From: Bin5 sp965221345
Lineage (GTDB): Bacteria > Chloroflexota > Anaerolineae > Caldilineales > Caldilineaceae
Assembly: GCA_965221345.1 (NCBI GenBank)
Contig: CBDCSD010000002.1
Span: 1,736,001-1,800,000 of the forward strand
Direction: 5' to 3'
DNA length: 64,000 nucleotides
The position numbers and the translations under genes are program-made. Positions 26,813 to 35,816 of this stretch are shown here, piece after piece. The number at the start of each line of letters is the position of its first letter. The first letter of the stretch is position 1. A model generated the notes under the pieces. That model ran no database searches. It was not told the DNA's origin and saw nothing but the letters and a program-made list of their open reading frames with translations.

Positions 26813-28291
26813 CTATTCCTGCGTAGTGAGTGGATAGAGGTCGCGGCCGAGGCCCCGGAAGGGCAAGTCATGCAAGCTATGGACGCTCGGCTCGGCCACC
26901 ACGTGGATCGCACCGGCCCACGCTTCGAATCCGGCGCGAAAGTGGGCGCTGGATTTGACGCAAATGTACCGCATCTGCCGCGGGTCGAGACCGAGCGTGC
27001 GGGCGAACGCCGTGTCAAAAGGCTGTTCCCGCCGGCTCACCAACAACACGTGGATCCCATCCTGAACAATGTGTGCCGAAGGCCCCATATGGCCGCTCAA
27101 CCCTGCATACATAGGCCCGTCATACTGAAAGGCCCCATCGGCAAGAGCCGCAACCTCCACCTCCATAGGTACCGGCGTTCCCTGTAACGGGGACGACTTG
27201 GCGCCCACTTCCAATGTCAGGCGGGAGCCGACACCTGCCTCCTGGCAGCGCGCCACCGCTTCGGGGTCGACGATGTAGAGCACGCAAGCATCCTGCAACT
27301 GCATGTCGATAAAAGTGCGCAACACACCCGTACTGTCGCCCGGAGATCCGCCGCCGGTGTTGTCCTGCATATCGGCCAGGATGATGGGGTAGCGCGCATC
27401 CGCCTGCGCCTTTTCTAACGCGGCGCGGGCCGGCAAAAGTTCCAACTGCCAGTCGTGCCGGCGCGCGTAAATCCAGTTGCCCAACTGGTCGGCATACCGC
27501 TGGGCCAACGCCTCGTCGTCGTCGGTTACAATGTAAACCGAGGCTCCCATATCGGGCACATCGGCCAGGAAAAAACACGTAGCGATCGAGCCGCAAACCA
27601 CCCCCGGCAGCGCCTCTATACGGTGCAATTCGGCGATGGCGCCACGCATCGGCGGGTGGGCTGTCACCTGGTTTAGCCCCCAGACCATCGGAATCTGGTG
27701 CAGGGCCATCGTCGGGCGTAGACCGTCACGGACAATGCGCGCCAACACATCGGCGCACTCGCGGCCGCGTGCCGCCATGTCGATCTCCGGAAAGGTCTCC
27801 CGCCCGATCAAGACATCGGCCATCGCCACCATCTGCTTCGAAATATTGGAGTGGATGTCAAGCTGCACCACGACCGGCACGTCCGGACCTACAGTCTCGC
27901 GCACAGCTGCAAGCAGATGACCCTCCGCATCCCCCAGCCCATCGGGCGCGTCAAGATCCCCGACCGCCATCGAGCCGTGCAGTTCCAACAACACACCGTC
28001 CAACGGCAACGCATTCGCAATCCCTTCCAACATGCGGCCCAGCAGTTCGTCATACAAAGCCCGCGGCGTCGGCGCGCTCGGCTGAGGTTCGCCAAACAAA
28101 GTCGGAACAAGCTCGAAGTCGTGTGCCCGCGCGCCCTCGATAAAGCCGCCTATCGGCGTATTCGTCCCCGCGAATTTACGCAGGATTTCATCGCCTTCAA
28201 GCAAGAATCGCTCCTCATAACTCTCACGCGTCGTCGGCACCGGCGTAAATGTACTGCTCTCGTGGCTGAGTCCGCCTATCGCAACTTTCAT
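26813..28291 (-). CDS. M81 family metallopeptidase (MlrC-like)
   Basis: 492 residues from the ATG at 28291 with an AGGAAC ribosome site; a longer frame is unsupported. N-terminal GGLSHESSTFTP, LELHGSMA and QLDIHSNIS carry the acidic and histidine residues proposed to bind zinc, and the C-terminal domain includes ADMQDNTGGGSPGDST. The family is named after MlrC, which helps degrade the cyclic peptide microcystin, but most members are of unknown substrate and sit in catabolic clusters. It is the last gene of a minus-strand group with an SDR and a beta-propeller hydrolase-like gene. Confidence 0.88.
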   Translation of the reverse strand: MKVAIGGLSHESSTFTPVPTTRESYEERFLLEGDEILRKFAGTNTPIGGFIEGARAHDFELVPTLFGEPQPSAPTPRALYDELLGRMLEGIANALPLDGVLLELHGSMAVGDLDAPDGLGDAEGHLLAAVRETVGPDVPVVVQLDIHSNISKQMVAMADVLIGRETFPEIDMAARGRECADVLARIVRDGLRPTMALHQIPMVWGLNQVTAHPPMRGAIAELHRIEALPGVVCGSIATCFFLADVPDMGASVYIVTDDDEALAQRYADQLGNWIYARRHDWQLELLPARAALEKAQADARYPIILADMQDNTGGGSPGDSTGVLRTFIDMQLQDACVLYIVDPEAVARCQEAGVGSRLTLEVGAKSSPLQGTPVPMEVEVAALADGAFQYDGPMYAGLSGHMGPSAHIVQDGIHVLLVSRREQPFDTAFARTLGLDPRQMRYICVKSSAHFRAGFEAWAGAIHVVAEPSVHSLHDLPFRGLGRDLYPLTTQE

Positions 28292-28358
28292 CTGAAGTTC
28301 CTGTACTGGAATGGAAGTGAAAAACAAATGCCGGGCGCGCCAAATATTGGCACACGAT

Positions 28359-29159
28359 TCAAGCTGTATCCGCCGCCGCTTCAGGCAGCACCAGGCCGTG
28401 AACAAAGCCGCCGTCCACGCGCAGGATTGTCCCGGTCACGTAGTCCGCATCGTCGCTGGCCAGGTAAGCCGCCGCCTTGCCGATGTCCTCCGGCACGCCC
28501 ATCCGCCCCCAGGGTAAACGGCGGCTGCCCTCGGCTATATCCTCTTCGCTGAAATGCTTGCGTTCGCCCGGCGTGTCGATCCAACCGGGATTGATCACAT
28601 TGACATTGATGCGTTGCCCTGCCAACTCGGCTGCCATCGTGCGGGCCAGGTGATTGATGGCCGCCTTGGACATATTATAGGCCCCGCTGCTGGGGAAAGC
28701 GATCTCCTCGTGAATCGAACTGATGACAACGATCTTGCCGCGGCTGCGCCCCATGCGCGGCTGCTTCAGCATCTGCTGCGCGGCCAGTTGGCATGTGTGG
28801 AAGACGCCGAACTGTGTGACCTGGAATGTGCGCATTACGTTTTCCCACTTCGCCTCTACCACCGGTTCGCGGACCGAGATAGCAGCGTTGGCAACTGCAA
28901 CATCAATGCGGCCAAAGCGGTCGACCGCGCCCTTGAACATCGCGGCGATTGCGTCGCGATCGGAAACGTCCGCCTGCCAGACTAGCGCCCCGCCGCCCAG
29001 CTGGCGAATCTCCTCTGCCGCGCTCTCTGCTTCAGCCTGGTGCGAGCGGTAATTCACCACCACATTGGCGCCCTCCTCCGCCAGGCACAGGGCGATGCCG
29101 CGCCCGATTCCGAGCGACGCGCCGGTAACCAGAGCCGTTTTCCCTTCGAAACGTTTCAT
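28359..29159 (-). CDS. Short-chain dehydrogenase/reductase
   Basis: 266 residues. TGASLGIGRG at about 12-21, NYRS after beta-2 (suggests NADP use), NAAIS in place of NNAG, serine in ISSIHEE, and Tyr161/Lys165 in SGAYNMSKAA. The ending PWGRMGVPEDIG and TGTILRVDGGF are standard. The family fits oxidation or reduction of a sugar or sugar acid. It lies 67 nt before the M81 gene and 92 nt after the hydrolase-like gene, likely in one transcript. Confidence 0.9.
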   Translation of the reverse strand: MKRFEGKTALVTGASLGIGRGIALCLAEEGANVVVNYRSHQAEAESAAEEIRQLGGGALVWQADVSDRDAIAAMFKGAVDRFGRIDVAVANAAISVREPVVEAKWENVMRTFQVTQFGVFHTCQLAAQQMLKQPRMGRSRGKIVVISSIHEEIAFPSSGAYNMSKAAINHLARTMAAELAGQRINVNVINPGWIDTPGERKHFSEEDIAEGSRRLPWGRMGVPEDIGKAAAYLASDDADYVTGTILRVDGGFVHGLVLPEAAADTA

Positions 29160-29251
29160 CTTTTAACTCCGTTCTTGTTTAGTTGTAGAGAGAACTGGCA
29201 ATCCGCATGTCTACGGCGGCTGCGCTCCTCAGTAGAGAAATCCTGTCGGTT

Positions 29252-30733
29252 TCAATCAAACCAGTAAGAATAAAGTTCCGCCTGCCACAGATGGAAGCGC
29301 AGGCAGACAGTCTGGCCCGCCAACTCCTTCAAACTACGCCCTCCCCGCCATTGGACGCATTCATCGATGCTGTCGATGATCGCCGGGATGCAGTCATCCT
29401 TCGTGTAGCCCACAATTGGCTGGCCGTTTCCGGCGTCAATCACCTCGGTCAATACCCGGCCCCGCCAGGAATCGGTGTTGACGTGCAGAGTTTCCCCGCT
29501 GACCTGGAGGGGCCGCGTGCGCACAGACCCCCATTCGACCCCGCCCTTGAGCGAAACGAACCCGTCCATACGCAGACGCGCCAGACACAGCGCGCTGGCA
29601 TCCATGTAACGTCGGTTGAGCGCATCTTCGACCGGCAGGAAGCGGTACCGGACGCCCATATAATAGAACCACAGCTCATTGTTGCGCTGCACTGGGCGAT
29701 TCAATATCAAGATCTGGGCCGTGTCATACGTCTCTCCGTCGCTGACGGGCGACAGTTCCATAAAGGGCGCCCGCCCGGCGACCCGCTCCCAGTCCGTCAG
29801 ATTACGGCTGGATGCCAGTTCCACCGATTTGCGGCTGTCAACGTTTTCGTAGAGCGGGGCATGTTTGCCCGCCCAGTGGTGCATCACCGGTGTCGCCAGG
29901 TAGAGCCCCTCGTAGGGGAATATGGGGAAGTTGTAGACATCTGTACGCCACTCTTCCGGGCGGTTCACATATGGCGTTAGGTAGGCCGGGTCGTCGAAAA
30001 AGCGTTGCAGCCGGGCATTGCCGTTCTCCTGGTCGACCTGATCGGCATGAAAGATCAGTCCGTGCTTCTCCCAGCGGACGAAATCCTCGCTGGTGAGCAG
30101 ATGCCAGGAACGCCCGTAAGGTCCGTTCTGCTTGACCGCGGCGATAAACAGTCTTCGTGTCTCGTCATACGTCAGGTGCGACTCATCATGGCTGGGTAGG
30201 GAGGGGACGTCGAGCGTCTCCCAGTGCAAAAAGTCGGCCGAGACCATCGAGCGCAGTTCGCCCTCATCATAGCGCAGTCCTTTGAAGCGGCGGCTGGGAT
30301 CCTGGTCGTGGACGTCGTAGATCGGCCCCTGCAGCATTCCCCTCGCGCTGGGGATGATGTTGTTTTCGCCGCCGACGGGCGTACCCCGCGAGGTCAGAGC
30401 AGGATAGTCGTACAGGCCGAGAAAGGGCTTTTCCCAGTTGACCCCGTCCTCCGATGTGGCGTAACAGGCGAAACTCTCCCCGCCCACCGGCGCGCCGATT
30501 ACGTCCAACCTGATTTCGGGATCCATTCCCTCCGCTCTGGTCAGGTAGATCATCTTGAAGACCCCCTCATCCGGCAACCAGACGGGCGTCGTGCGTATCG
30601 GAATACCGTTGTTTTCCCAGCGGTATTCGGGCCGGATCACGACATTGTCGCGCTGTTTTTGGGGCTGATGCAGCTTGCGCGCCAGGTTTTCGATGGCCTC
30701 AACTTCGTGATCGTCGATGAAGAGATGTTTCAT
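29252..30733 (-). CDS. Glycoside hydrolase-like beta-propeller protein
   Basis: 493 residues from the ATG at 30733 (site AGAGGAG). The sequence shows repeated blades with ATSEDGVNWEKP, YDVHDQDPSRRFKGL, SADFLHWETL and TSEDFVRWEKHG. These W-containing S-x-D-x-x-x-W motifs are typical of five-bladed glycosidases of the GH32/GH43/GH62 type. No signal peptide is visible, so it acts inside the cell or is released otherwise. I cannot assign catalytic residues with confidence. Context with Gfo/Idh, SDR and M81 genes suggests breakdown of an unusual sugar conjugate. Confidence 0.6.
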   Translation of the reverse strand: MKHLFIDDHEVEAIENLARKLHQPQKQRDNVVIRPEYRWENNGIPIRTTPVWLPDEGVFKMIYLTRAEGMDPEIRLDVIGAPVGGESFACYATSEDGVNWEKPFLGLYDYPALTSRGTPVGGENNIIPSARGMLQGPIYDVHDQDPSRRFKGLRYDEGELRSMVSADFLHWETLDVPSLPSHDESHLTYDETRRLFIAAVKQNGPYGRSWHLLTSEDFVRWEKHGLIFHADQVDQENGNARLQRFFDDPAYLTPYVNRPEEWRTDVYNFPIFPYEGLYLATPVMHHWAGKHAPLYENVDSRKSVELASSRNLTDWERVAGRAPFMELSPVSDGETYDTAQILILNRPVQRNNELWFYYMGVRYRFLPVEDALNRRYMDASALCLARLRMDGFVSLKGGVEWGSVRTRPLQVSGETLHVNTDSWRGRVLTEVIDAGNGQPIVGYTKDDCIPAIIDSIDECVQWRGGRSLKELAGQTVCLRFHLWQAELYSYWFD

Positions 30734-30767
30734 GTCGGCTCCTCTGTCCTCCTGAACGCTGACCTGA

Positions 30768-31658
30768 AAGGGTGTTTGAAAATACCTGCTTGGTAGAATA
30801 GGGAGTAGGAACCAACCTATCCAAACCAAGCAGGAGGGTACATTGTCGCACGAAAATCGTAGGTATGCCAGTGATCTGACACAGAAAGAATGGGAAGTGA
30901 TCAAACCATGGTTGTGCTGTAACCGGAAAGGGGCGGGACGGCCGATGAGATTGGCGATGCGCCTAGTGATGAATGCGATCTTCTATGTAGTACGCACCGG
31001 CTGTCCCTGGAGATACTTGCCGCATGATTTTCCCAACTTTAACAGTGTGTACTATCACTTTCGCAAAATGTGCCTCAATGGGCTTTGGCGACGGATCAAC
31101 AGTGCATTGTGCCGGTTAAGCCGCCAACAACAAGGACGCCAGCCAGAGCCGAGCGCAGCAGTCATGGACAGTCAGAGTGTGAAAACAACGGATGCGGGCG
31201 GTGTGCGCGGCTATGATGCCGGCAAAAAGATCAGCGGCCGCAAACGTCACTTCGTCACCGATACCCTGGGCAACCTCCTGGCAGTTGTCGTCCATGCAGC
31301 CAACATCCAGGATTATCATGGCGCCAGACAACTCCTGCATCTGCTCCAACAAATCACGCCTTCTTCGCAACGTATCTGGGCGGATGGCATCTATGGCAAG
31401 GCTGGTCTGGCGGACTGGATGCTTGAAACCTTCGATATCGCGCTTGAAATCGTCAAACGCAACCCAGAACAGAAGGGGTTCGCCGTCCTCCCTCGTCGCT
31501 GGGTCGTCAAGCGCACCTTTGCTTGGCTGGGTCGCCATCGTCGCCTGAGCAAAGACTACGAACATTGCACGCTGAGCGGCGAAGGCTTCGTCTACGTCGC
31601 TTCCATTAACACTATGCTGAGGCGTATCGCCGCCTCCAGCTAATTTTCAAACGTGCTC
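30768..31658 (+). mobile_element. IS5-type insertion sequence, probably inactive (about 891 bp)
   Basis: The ends share GTTTGAAAAT (30774-30783) and its complement ATTTTCAAAC (31643-31652), each followed outward by six less similar bases. No perfect target duplication is seen (flanks TGA and TCA). The right end abuts the stop codon of the Gfo/Idh gene at 31659. The single transposase lacks the expected catalytic glutamate. Confidence 0.75.
30843..31643 (+). CDS. IS5-family DDE transposase with E-to-K change
   Basis: 266 residues from TTG, with an AGGAGG site 6 nt upstream. IS5 features: GCPWRYLPHDFPNFNSVYYHF, Asp109 in MDSQSVKTT, Asp181 in WADGIYGK, then RRWVVxRTFAWLGRHRRLSKDYE. The residue normally glutamate in the VVERTFAW motif is Lys223 (codon AAG, one transition from GAG), so the enzyme is probably dead although the frame is whole. 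It is antisense to the flanking Gfo/Idh and hydrolase-like genes. Confidence 0.9.
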   Translation: MSHENRRYASDLTQKEWEVIKPWLCCNRKGAGRPMRLAMRLVMNAIFYVVRTGCPWRYLPHDFPNFNSVYYHFRKMCLNGLWRRINSALCRLSRQQQGRQPEPSAAVMDSQSVKTTDAGGVRGYDAGKKISGRKRHFVTDTLGNLLAVVVHAANIQDYHGARQLLHLLQQITPSSQRIWADGIYGKAGLADWMLETFDIALEIVKRNPEQKGFAVLPRRWVVKRTFAWLGRHRRLSKDYEHCTLSGEGFVYVASINTMLRRIAASS

Positions 31659-32759
31659 TCAGAAGTGCCCTTCCTCCCGCAGCATATACAACTGGGATGA
31701 GCGGTCGGCAAGAGGCAACTCCACCGGACGATTCCCCTGACGCTGCGATTCGTAGATGGCCATCACCATCTCCAGCGAGGCAACCCCGTCTTCACCGTTC
31801 GAGCTGGGTTCCCCCCCGTCTTCTATGCAGCGCACCAGTTCCTCAACCGCCAACTGGATCGAACTCGCCTCCTCGATAGCCGGAAATGGCTTCGGCTCCA
31901 GCGTGTACCACTCGATGCGAGGGTCCGGTTCATTCAGGTGGTCGGTCGTGTCAACGCCCAGCAGCCACTGGTTGCCGGCATACTCCAGGCTCAGGACGCC
32001 CTCAGTACCCTGCAACTCGATCCCGAAACGCGCATAGCGGGTCAGTTCGTTAGCCATGCACACCGCGCTCACGCCCGAATGGAAACTGAAGATCGCATCG
32101 CTGATGTCTTCGACGCGAAACTCCTCGCGGTGACGGCGGTGCGCAGTGCCTATCACAGATTTGACATCGCCGGCGTAGATGCGGAACAGGTCGAACGTGT
32201 GCACGGCATCATGGATAAGCGGCCCCTCCTCGTCCGCGGTCCACGCCGGGAACGGTTTGACCCCCTGACAGATGCCGAGCATGGAGATTAAATCGCCGAT
32301 AGCCCCGGAATCTAGCATCTCCTTTGCCTTGATGAAGGCAGGATTCCAGCGCCGTGAGTGATTCACAGACAGGACGCAGCCAGCGCCGCGACAGGCCGCG
32401 ACAAGGGCATCGCCGTCCTCCAGGCTCAGCGCCAACGGCTTCTCACACAGGATGCCCTTCGCGCCGGCTTCGACCGCTGCCTCGACGATATCCCGGTGCA
32501 AGCCCGGATGTGTGGCGATGCAGACAATATCAAGCTTTTCCTGCGCCAGCATCTCCCGGTAATCCAGGTAAAGAGCGTCAACATCCCACATCTTCCCGAA
32601 CAGCTGCAGATGCTCGTTTCCCCGGCTTGCGCCCGCCACCAACTCCGTCTGCGCGCACACCGCCAACCCCCCCGCGTGCGTAAGCGGCGTAGGCGGATCC
32701 GTTTCCCAAAGAGTGCCAATCCGGCCGCACCCGACCAAACCGGCGCGATATGTGTTCAT
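31659..32759 (-). CDS. Gfo/Idh/MocA family oxidoreductase
   Basis: 366 residues from ATG with an AAGGAA site. NAD(P)-binding LVGCGRIG at 8-15 and the family EKP motif (LCEKPLAL) near 107, followed by VNHSRRW and HDAVHTFDLFR, the latter holding the usual active-site histidine. These enzymes oxidise or reduce sugars and inositols. It is probably the first gene of the cluster that includes the hydrolase-like, SDR and M81 genes, from which the IS5 element now separates it. Confidence 0.9.
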   Translation of the reverse strand: MNTYRAGLVGCGRIGTLWETDPPTPLTHAGGLAVCAQTELVAGASRGNEHLQLFGKMWDVDALYLDYREMLAQEKLDIVCIATHPGLHRDIVEAAVEAGAKGILCEKPLALSLEDGDALVAACRGAGCVLSVNHSRRWNPAFIKAKEMLDSGAIGDLISMLGICQGVKPFPAWTADEEGPLIHDAVHTFDLFRIYAGDVKSVIGTAHRRHREEFRVEDISDAIFSFHSGVSAVCMANELTRYARFGIELQGTEGVLSLEYAGNQWLLGVDTTDHLNEPDPRIEWYTLEPKPFPAIEEASSIQLAVEELVRCIEDGGEPSSNGEDGVASLEMVMAIYESQRQGNRPVELPLADRSSQLYMLREEGHF

Positions 32760-32846
32760 AAGGTTCCTTTCGTTGGGTTGTCAAGGCAATCTCAACGATG
32801 ATATGTCGTTTCGGTGAGGAAGATGGTGTGCGCGCAGGTCCACAGT

Positions 32847-33329
32847 TTACCCCATGAGGGCAAGAGCCAGATTACCTGCGCGACTGCAACGTGCAATCTT
32901 AACAGTCAGCTGTTGGCCCCGAAAGCTAACTTTGAGCCGGTTCAGCCTACGAAGTTGTTTCTGGTGGATTCGCTTACCGTAGAACAGGATCGGATGGCAA
33001 ACGGAATCAATACCTTGCAGCGCAACGCGCGTGGCGAAGTTTGCGCCCTCCTGCAACTGCCCATGCGCCTCCGACGCATCTACATTCCCGCCCTTCAACT
33101 CTATCGGAACTGTGAGAAGTTTTCCGTCCGAGTCGAGCAGAAAAAGGATTAAGTCACACCGACTTCCCTCAATCCTGTGGGCTGGAAATGCAAGATCTGC
33201 GTCCACCGTTATGCGCGGTGAAGGCACTCCTTCCAAGTGTACGCGACATCCCTCGCGTCGGTGTGACTGGCTAAGATTCTCTTCTCCTACTCTGGACTTG
33301 ATCCTGTCAAGAACCTCACTCCTGCTCAC
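32847..33329 (-). CDS. Small PD-(D/E)XK nuclease-like protein
   Basis: 160 residues, not matched to a named family. Asp59 (RCDLILFLL), then Glu77-x-Lys79 (VPIELKGG), then Gln91 in the next helix. This D...ExK...Q layout is that of PD-(D/E)XK nucleases, and the predicted beta-beta-alpha order fits. Its start lies 14 nt inside the ATPase gene, so the two are translationally coupled. An ATPase of the OLD/AAA type with a small nuclease recalls two-gene phage-defence systems (Septu, Gabija and similar), but here the nuclease is of a different type from PtuB (HNH). Nuclease activity is inference from the motif. Confidence 0.55.
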   Translation of the reverse strand: MSRSEVLDRIKSRVGEENLSQSHRREGCRVHLEGVPSPRITVDADLAFPAHRIEGSRCDLILFLLDSDGKLLTVPIELKGGNVDASEAHGQLQEGANFATRVALQGIDSVCHPILFYGKRIHQKQLRRLNRLKVSFRGQQLTVKIARCSRAGNLALALMG

Positions 33330-34908
33330 GTTCAGCGGCTCCTGCTAGTTCCTGGAATCGGTTCTGCAGAGTCGCTGACCGGTTATAAAGCGCTTCCGCC
33401 ACGCTTTCATATTCCTGCGGCTCAATCCCTTCGCTTCGGTCAAACGGAATTTCTTCAATTGTCGAACCGGAAGCGTCGCCATTCTCGCGGAATAACCAGA
33501 CTCCTACTTCGTTGGCCAGGAGCGAAGTCGCTCCGGATGCATCGCTTTCTTGATTCTCTGTAAGTTCCTCTATCTCCCCCTCCCGCATCAGGTTTGCAAT
33601 TTCCATGAGAAGCCAGTCACTGTGTGTGGTTACAACCACCCTCACGCCGGCCCGCACGAGACGCGCCAAAGTCCTTGCCATCTGTGTCTGTGCAGCGGGA
33701 TGGAGATGTGCTTCAGGTTCTTCGATGATGAGCATGTCGCCTGGCGAAACCGCGCCGCGTAAGAACAGTACAACCGGCGCGAGTTCGGACACCATTGACG
33801 ATGCCCGGGTCAGGCGGATGTCCTTCGTGCTTTTCCATGGCCGATATACAAATTCTGGATATCCGCCCCCTTGAGTCATCTTCGTAGCGATTTTCCCGTC
33901 AAGCGTCCCGCTCTCAAGGGCGTCGGCAAGATCTCTAATCGACTCGTCGCGCCCACGGCTCTCTTCGAAAAGAATCAGCCTCTGCATGAAATCAGCCATC
34001 ACGCCCGAAATCGTTGGAAGTTCTGGAAAGCGGTCTAATCCGCCGCGAGTAGACCGCGCCACCAGAGAGCTGGCGATAACGCGGTGGCTCTGCATAATCC
34101 CGCTCCGGGCGGCGGGCAAGTAATGTGTTTCCCCTTGCTCGCTCGCGGCAGTTGGGCGCATGAGTTCTTCGAAAAGCTCTATAGGATGCTGGACATTCAT
34201 TAATGCATCTACCCCCCATCCCTCTCTTAAGAGCTCCCGATATTGGCTCAGCCCTCGATGGTATCCTACTTTTCCAGCTGACCATCCTGCGGGCAGGAGT
34301 ATCATGTCTTCAATGCGTCCACTGGTCGTGACATATGACTCCGAGATTTCCATACTGAATTTCCAAAGGTTCCCGGCTGGCTCACTGGCAGCCAACGACA
34401 ACTCCAAGTTCGCGCGGCCGGTCGAACGAACGAGATCGGAAGCGGAATGGAGGTCGAAACAGCGTTCGAGTTCGGTCTTCAGATCAGCACCCAACCATTT
34501 TGAGTCCTCAATTGCGTCTTGCGCGACGTTACGCACACTTTCGGGCCAATCCGAAAACTTGAAAGGTCTTCCTTCTATTTCCAGCTTTGAAATTATGTTT
34601 CGAATTTCCGTTTCCAACTCGGCAAATTGCGCCTCATTTCTGTCAACCCCGATTCCTAGCGCAATTGATTGATACGGGTAGCCGCGTATGACTGGGATCC
34701 GGGGGAATCCCTCCAGGCTCCGGTGTAAGGCATAGATCAGTATGGCGAAATAGGTCTTGCCGGTATTGCTCGGACCAACGAAAATAGTAAGTGGTCGCAA
34801 ATCTACGGAGCCACTCTTGATGGGCCCAAAATTAGTTACAGACACTCGAATATCAGGCTGTTCCACTTTTGTCCTGTTGCTGTTTTCTGTGTCGTGAAAC
34901 TTTCCCAT
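33316..34908 (-). CDS. AAA/OLD-type ATPase, likely defence component
   Basis: 530 residues from ATG, site AGGAG at 7 nt. Walker A GPSNTGKT at 45-52 near the N-terminus follows VTNFGPIKSG, the opening typical of SMC/RecF/OLD-like ATPases. A long helical insertion follows (about 60-330). The signature-like segment is SSMVSELAP, Walker B LIIEEPEAHLHP lies near 390-402, and the switch histidine is in VVTTHSDWLL near 427. There is no C-terminal TOPRIM domain, so a nuclease must come from a partner; the overlapping downstream gene is the obvious one. VapBC genes lie just upstream. Confidence 0.85.
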   Translation of the reverse strand: MGKFHDTENSNRTKVEQPDIRVSVTNFGPIKSGSVDLRPLTIFVGPSNTGKTYFAILIYALHRSLEGFPRIPVIRGYPYQSIALGIGVDRNEAQFAELETEIRNIISKLEIEGRPFKFSDWPESVRNVAQDAIEDSKWLGADLKTELERCFDLHSASDLVRSTGRANLELSLAASEPAGNLWKFSMEISESYVTTSGRIEDMILLPAGWSAGKVGYHRGLSQYRELLREGWGVDALMNVQHPIELFEELMRPTAASEQGETHYLPAARSGIMQSHRVIASSLVARSTRGGLDRFPELPTISGVMADFMQRLILFEESRGRDESIRDLADALESGTLDGKIATKMTQGGGYPEFVYRPWKSTKDIRLTRASSMVSELAPVVLFLRGAVSPGDMLIIEEPEAHLHPAAQTQMARTLARLVRAGVRVVVTTHSDWLLMEIANLMREGEIEELTENQESDASGATSLLANEVGVWLFRENGDASGSTIEEIPFDRSEGIEPQEYESVAEALYNRSATLQNRFQELAGAAEREQE

Positions 34909-35375
34909 TGCGAGACTCCTGCGCTTTCTCTATCACCTACTCCTGTCTCACTGTGAATATGCAAGTTTGCGGTTGAACCTGGTTTCGGAGTAGTGCTGCG
35001 AGCAAGTTGTCCCATCCTCATGTTTGGCCCAAAAACCGAACGGAGAGCTAAGGTGAATAGTGAACCAATTCACCAAACACTTGGAGGAACAGGTTCAAGG
35101 TCTAGAAACGGCGAAGACACACGGCATCCTGAAAGTTCCGCATCGCGTCGGCCACAGTTGTCTTGATGCGCCTTGTTTTGCCCACTTCGCAATCTAGCCA
35201 TCGGGGCCAGCCAAAGGAAAGCAGAGCAGTTTGATCGTCATCAGGCGCGACTTTCCGTTCGTGACTTCCTCGACTTACTTGTGTGACCTGATATGCGGCG
35301 GCGGATATTCTCGTGGAGCCCCTCACACTGCGTGAGGGCAGTCACGGACTTCTTTGTGCCAAGGTCTCCCTGGCT
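34909..35375. other. Intergenic region between vapC and the ATPase gene
   Basis: 467 nt, no supported gene. A 74-residue frame at 35102-35326 (minus) has no recognisable features. A 7-bp inverted repeat GGTGAAT/ATTCACC lies near 35052-35076. The AT-richer first 150 nt probably hold the ATPase promoter. Confidence 0.35.
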
Positions 35376-35816
35376 TCATTGATGGTTGAACGGGTTCCGT
35401 GTAATGAGTTCCGGAAATAAAGCGAAATCCCGATCGCGGTTAAGCAGCACTTCCGTACCGTGTGCAAGACAGATCGCGGCAATCCTTGCGTCATGGACGA
35501 TGCCCCCTCGCACACGCGGACGTTGTACGAGGCTACCCAAGATTTCGAGAAAGTCGTCGGTCTCGCCAATCAGATGATTACATGGTGACGCAGTCCACGC
35601 TTCGAGTTGCTGCCACGCCTGTTCTGGCGGCGTGGCGGCCTCCTTCCAGATTCGGCGATTTTTCACGATGCTAAAGAACTCATAACAACAAGCCCAGGGA
35701 ATCGCCCAGCCCATTTCTCCTTCAGCCAAACTGCGAAAAACCGCGCAAGCAGCTTCATGCAGATCGGATTCCCGGCGATGGGCGTAGACGAGCAGGTTCG
35801 TATCGACCTCAATCAT
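35376..35816 (-). CDS. vapC: PIN-domain toxin (VapC type)
   Basis: 146 residues from the ATG at 35816, which overlaps the antitoxin stop (ATGA). PIN acidic residues: Asp5 in VDTNLLVYA, Glu46 in CYEFF, Asp109 in VHDARIAA and Asp128/Asp130 in LNRDRDFALF. PIN toxins cut RNA, often tRNA or rRNA, using Mg2+. Overlap with the antitoxin gene is the standard arrangement for this module. Confidence 0.9.
   Translation of the reverse strand: MIEVDTNLLVYAHRRESDLHEAACAVFRSLAEGEMGWAIPWACCYEFFSIVKNRRIWKEAATPPEQAWQQLEAWTASPCNHLIGETDDFLEILGSLVQRPRVRGGIVHDARIAAICLAHGTEVLLNRDRDFALFPELITRNPFNHQ

Noticed and set aside
35102..35326. A 74-codon minus-strand frame between vapC and the ATPase gene
   Set aside because: No ribosome site, no recognisable features, and codon use typical of non-coding DNA.
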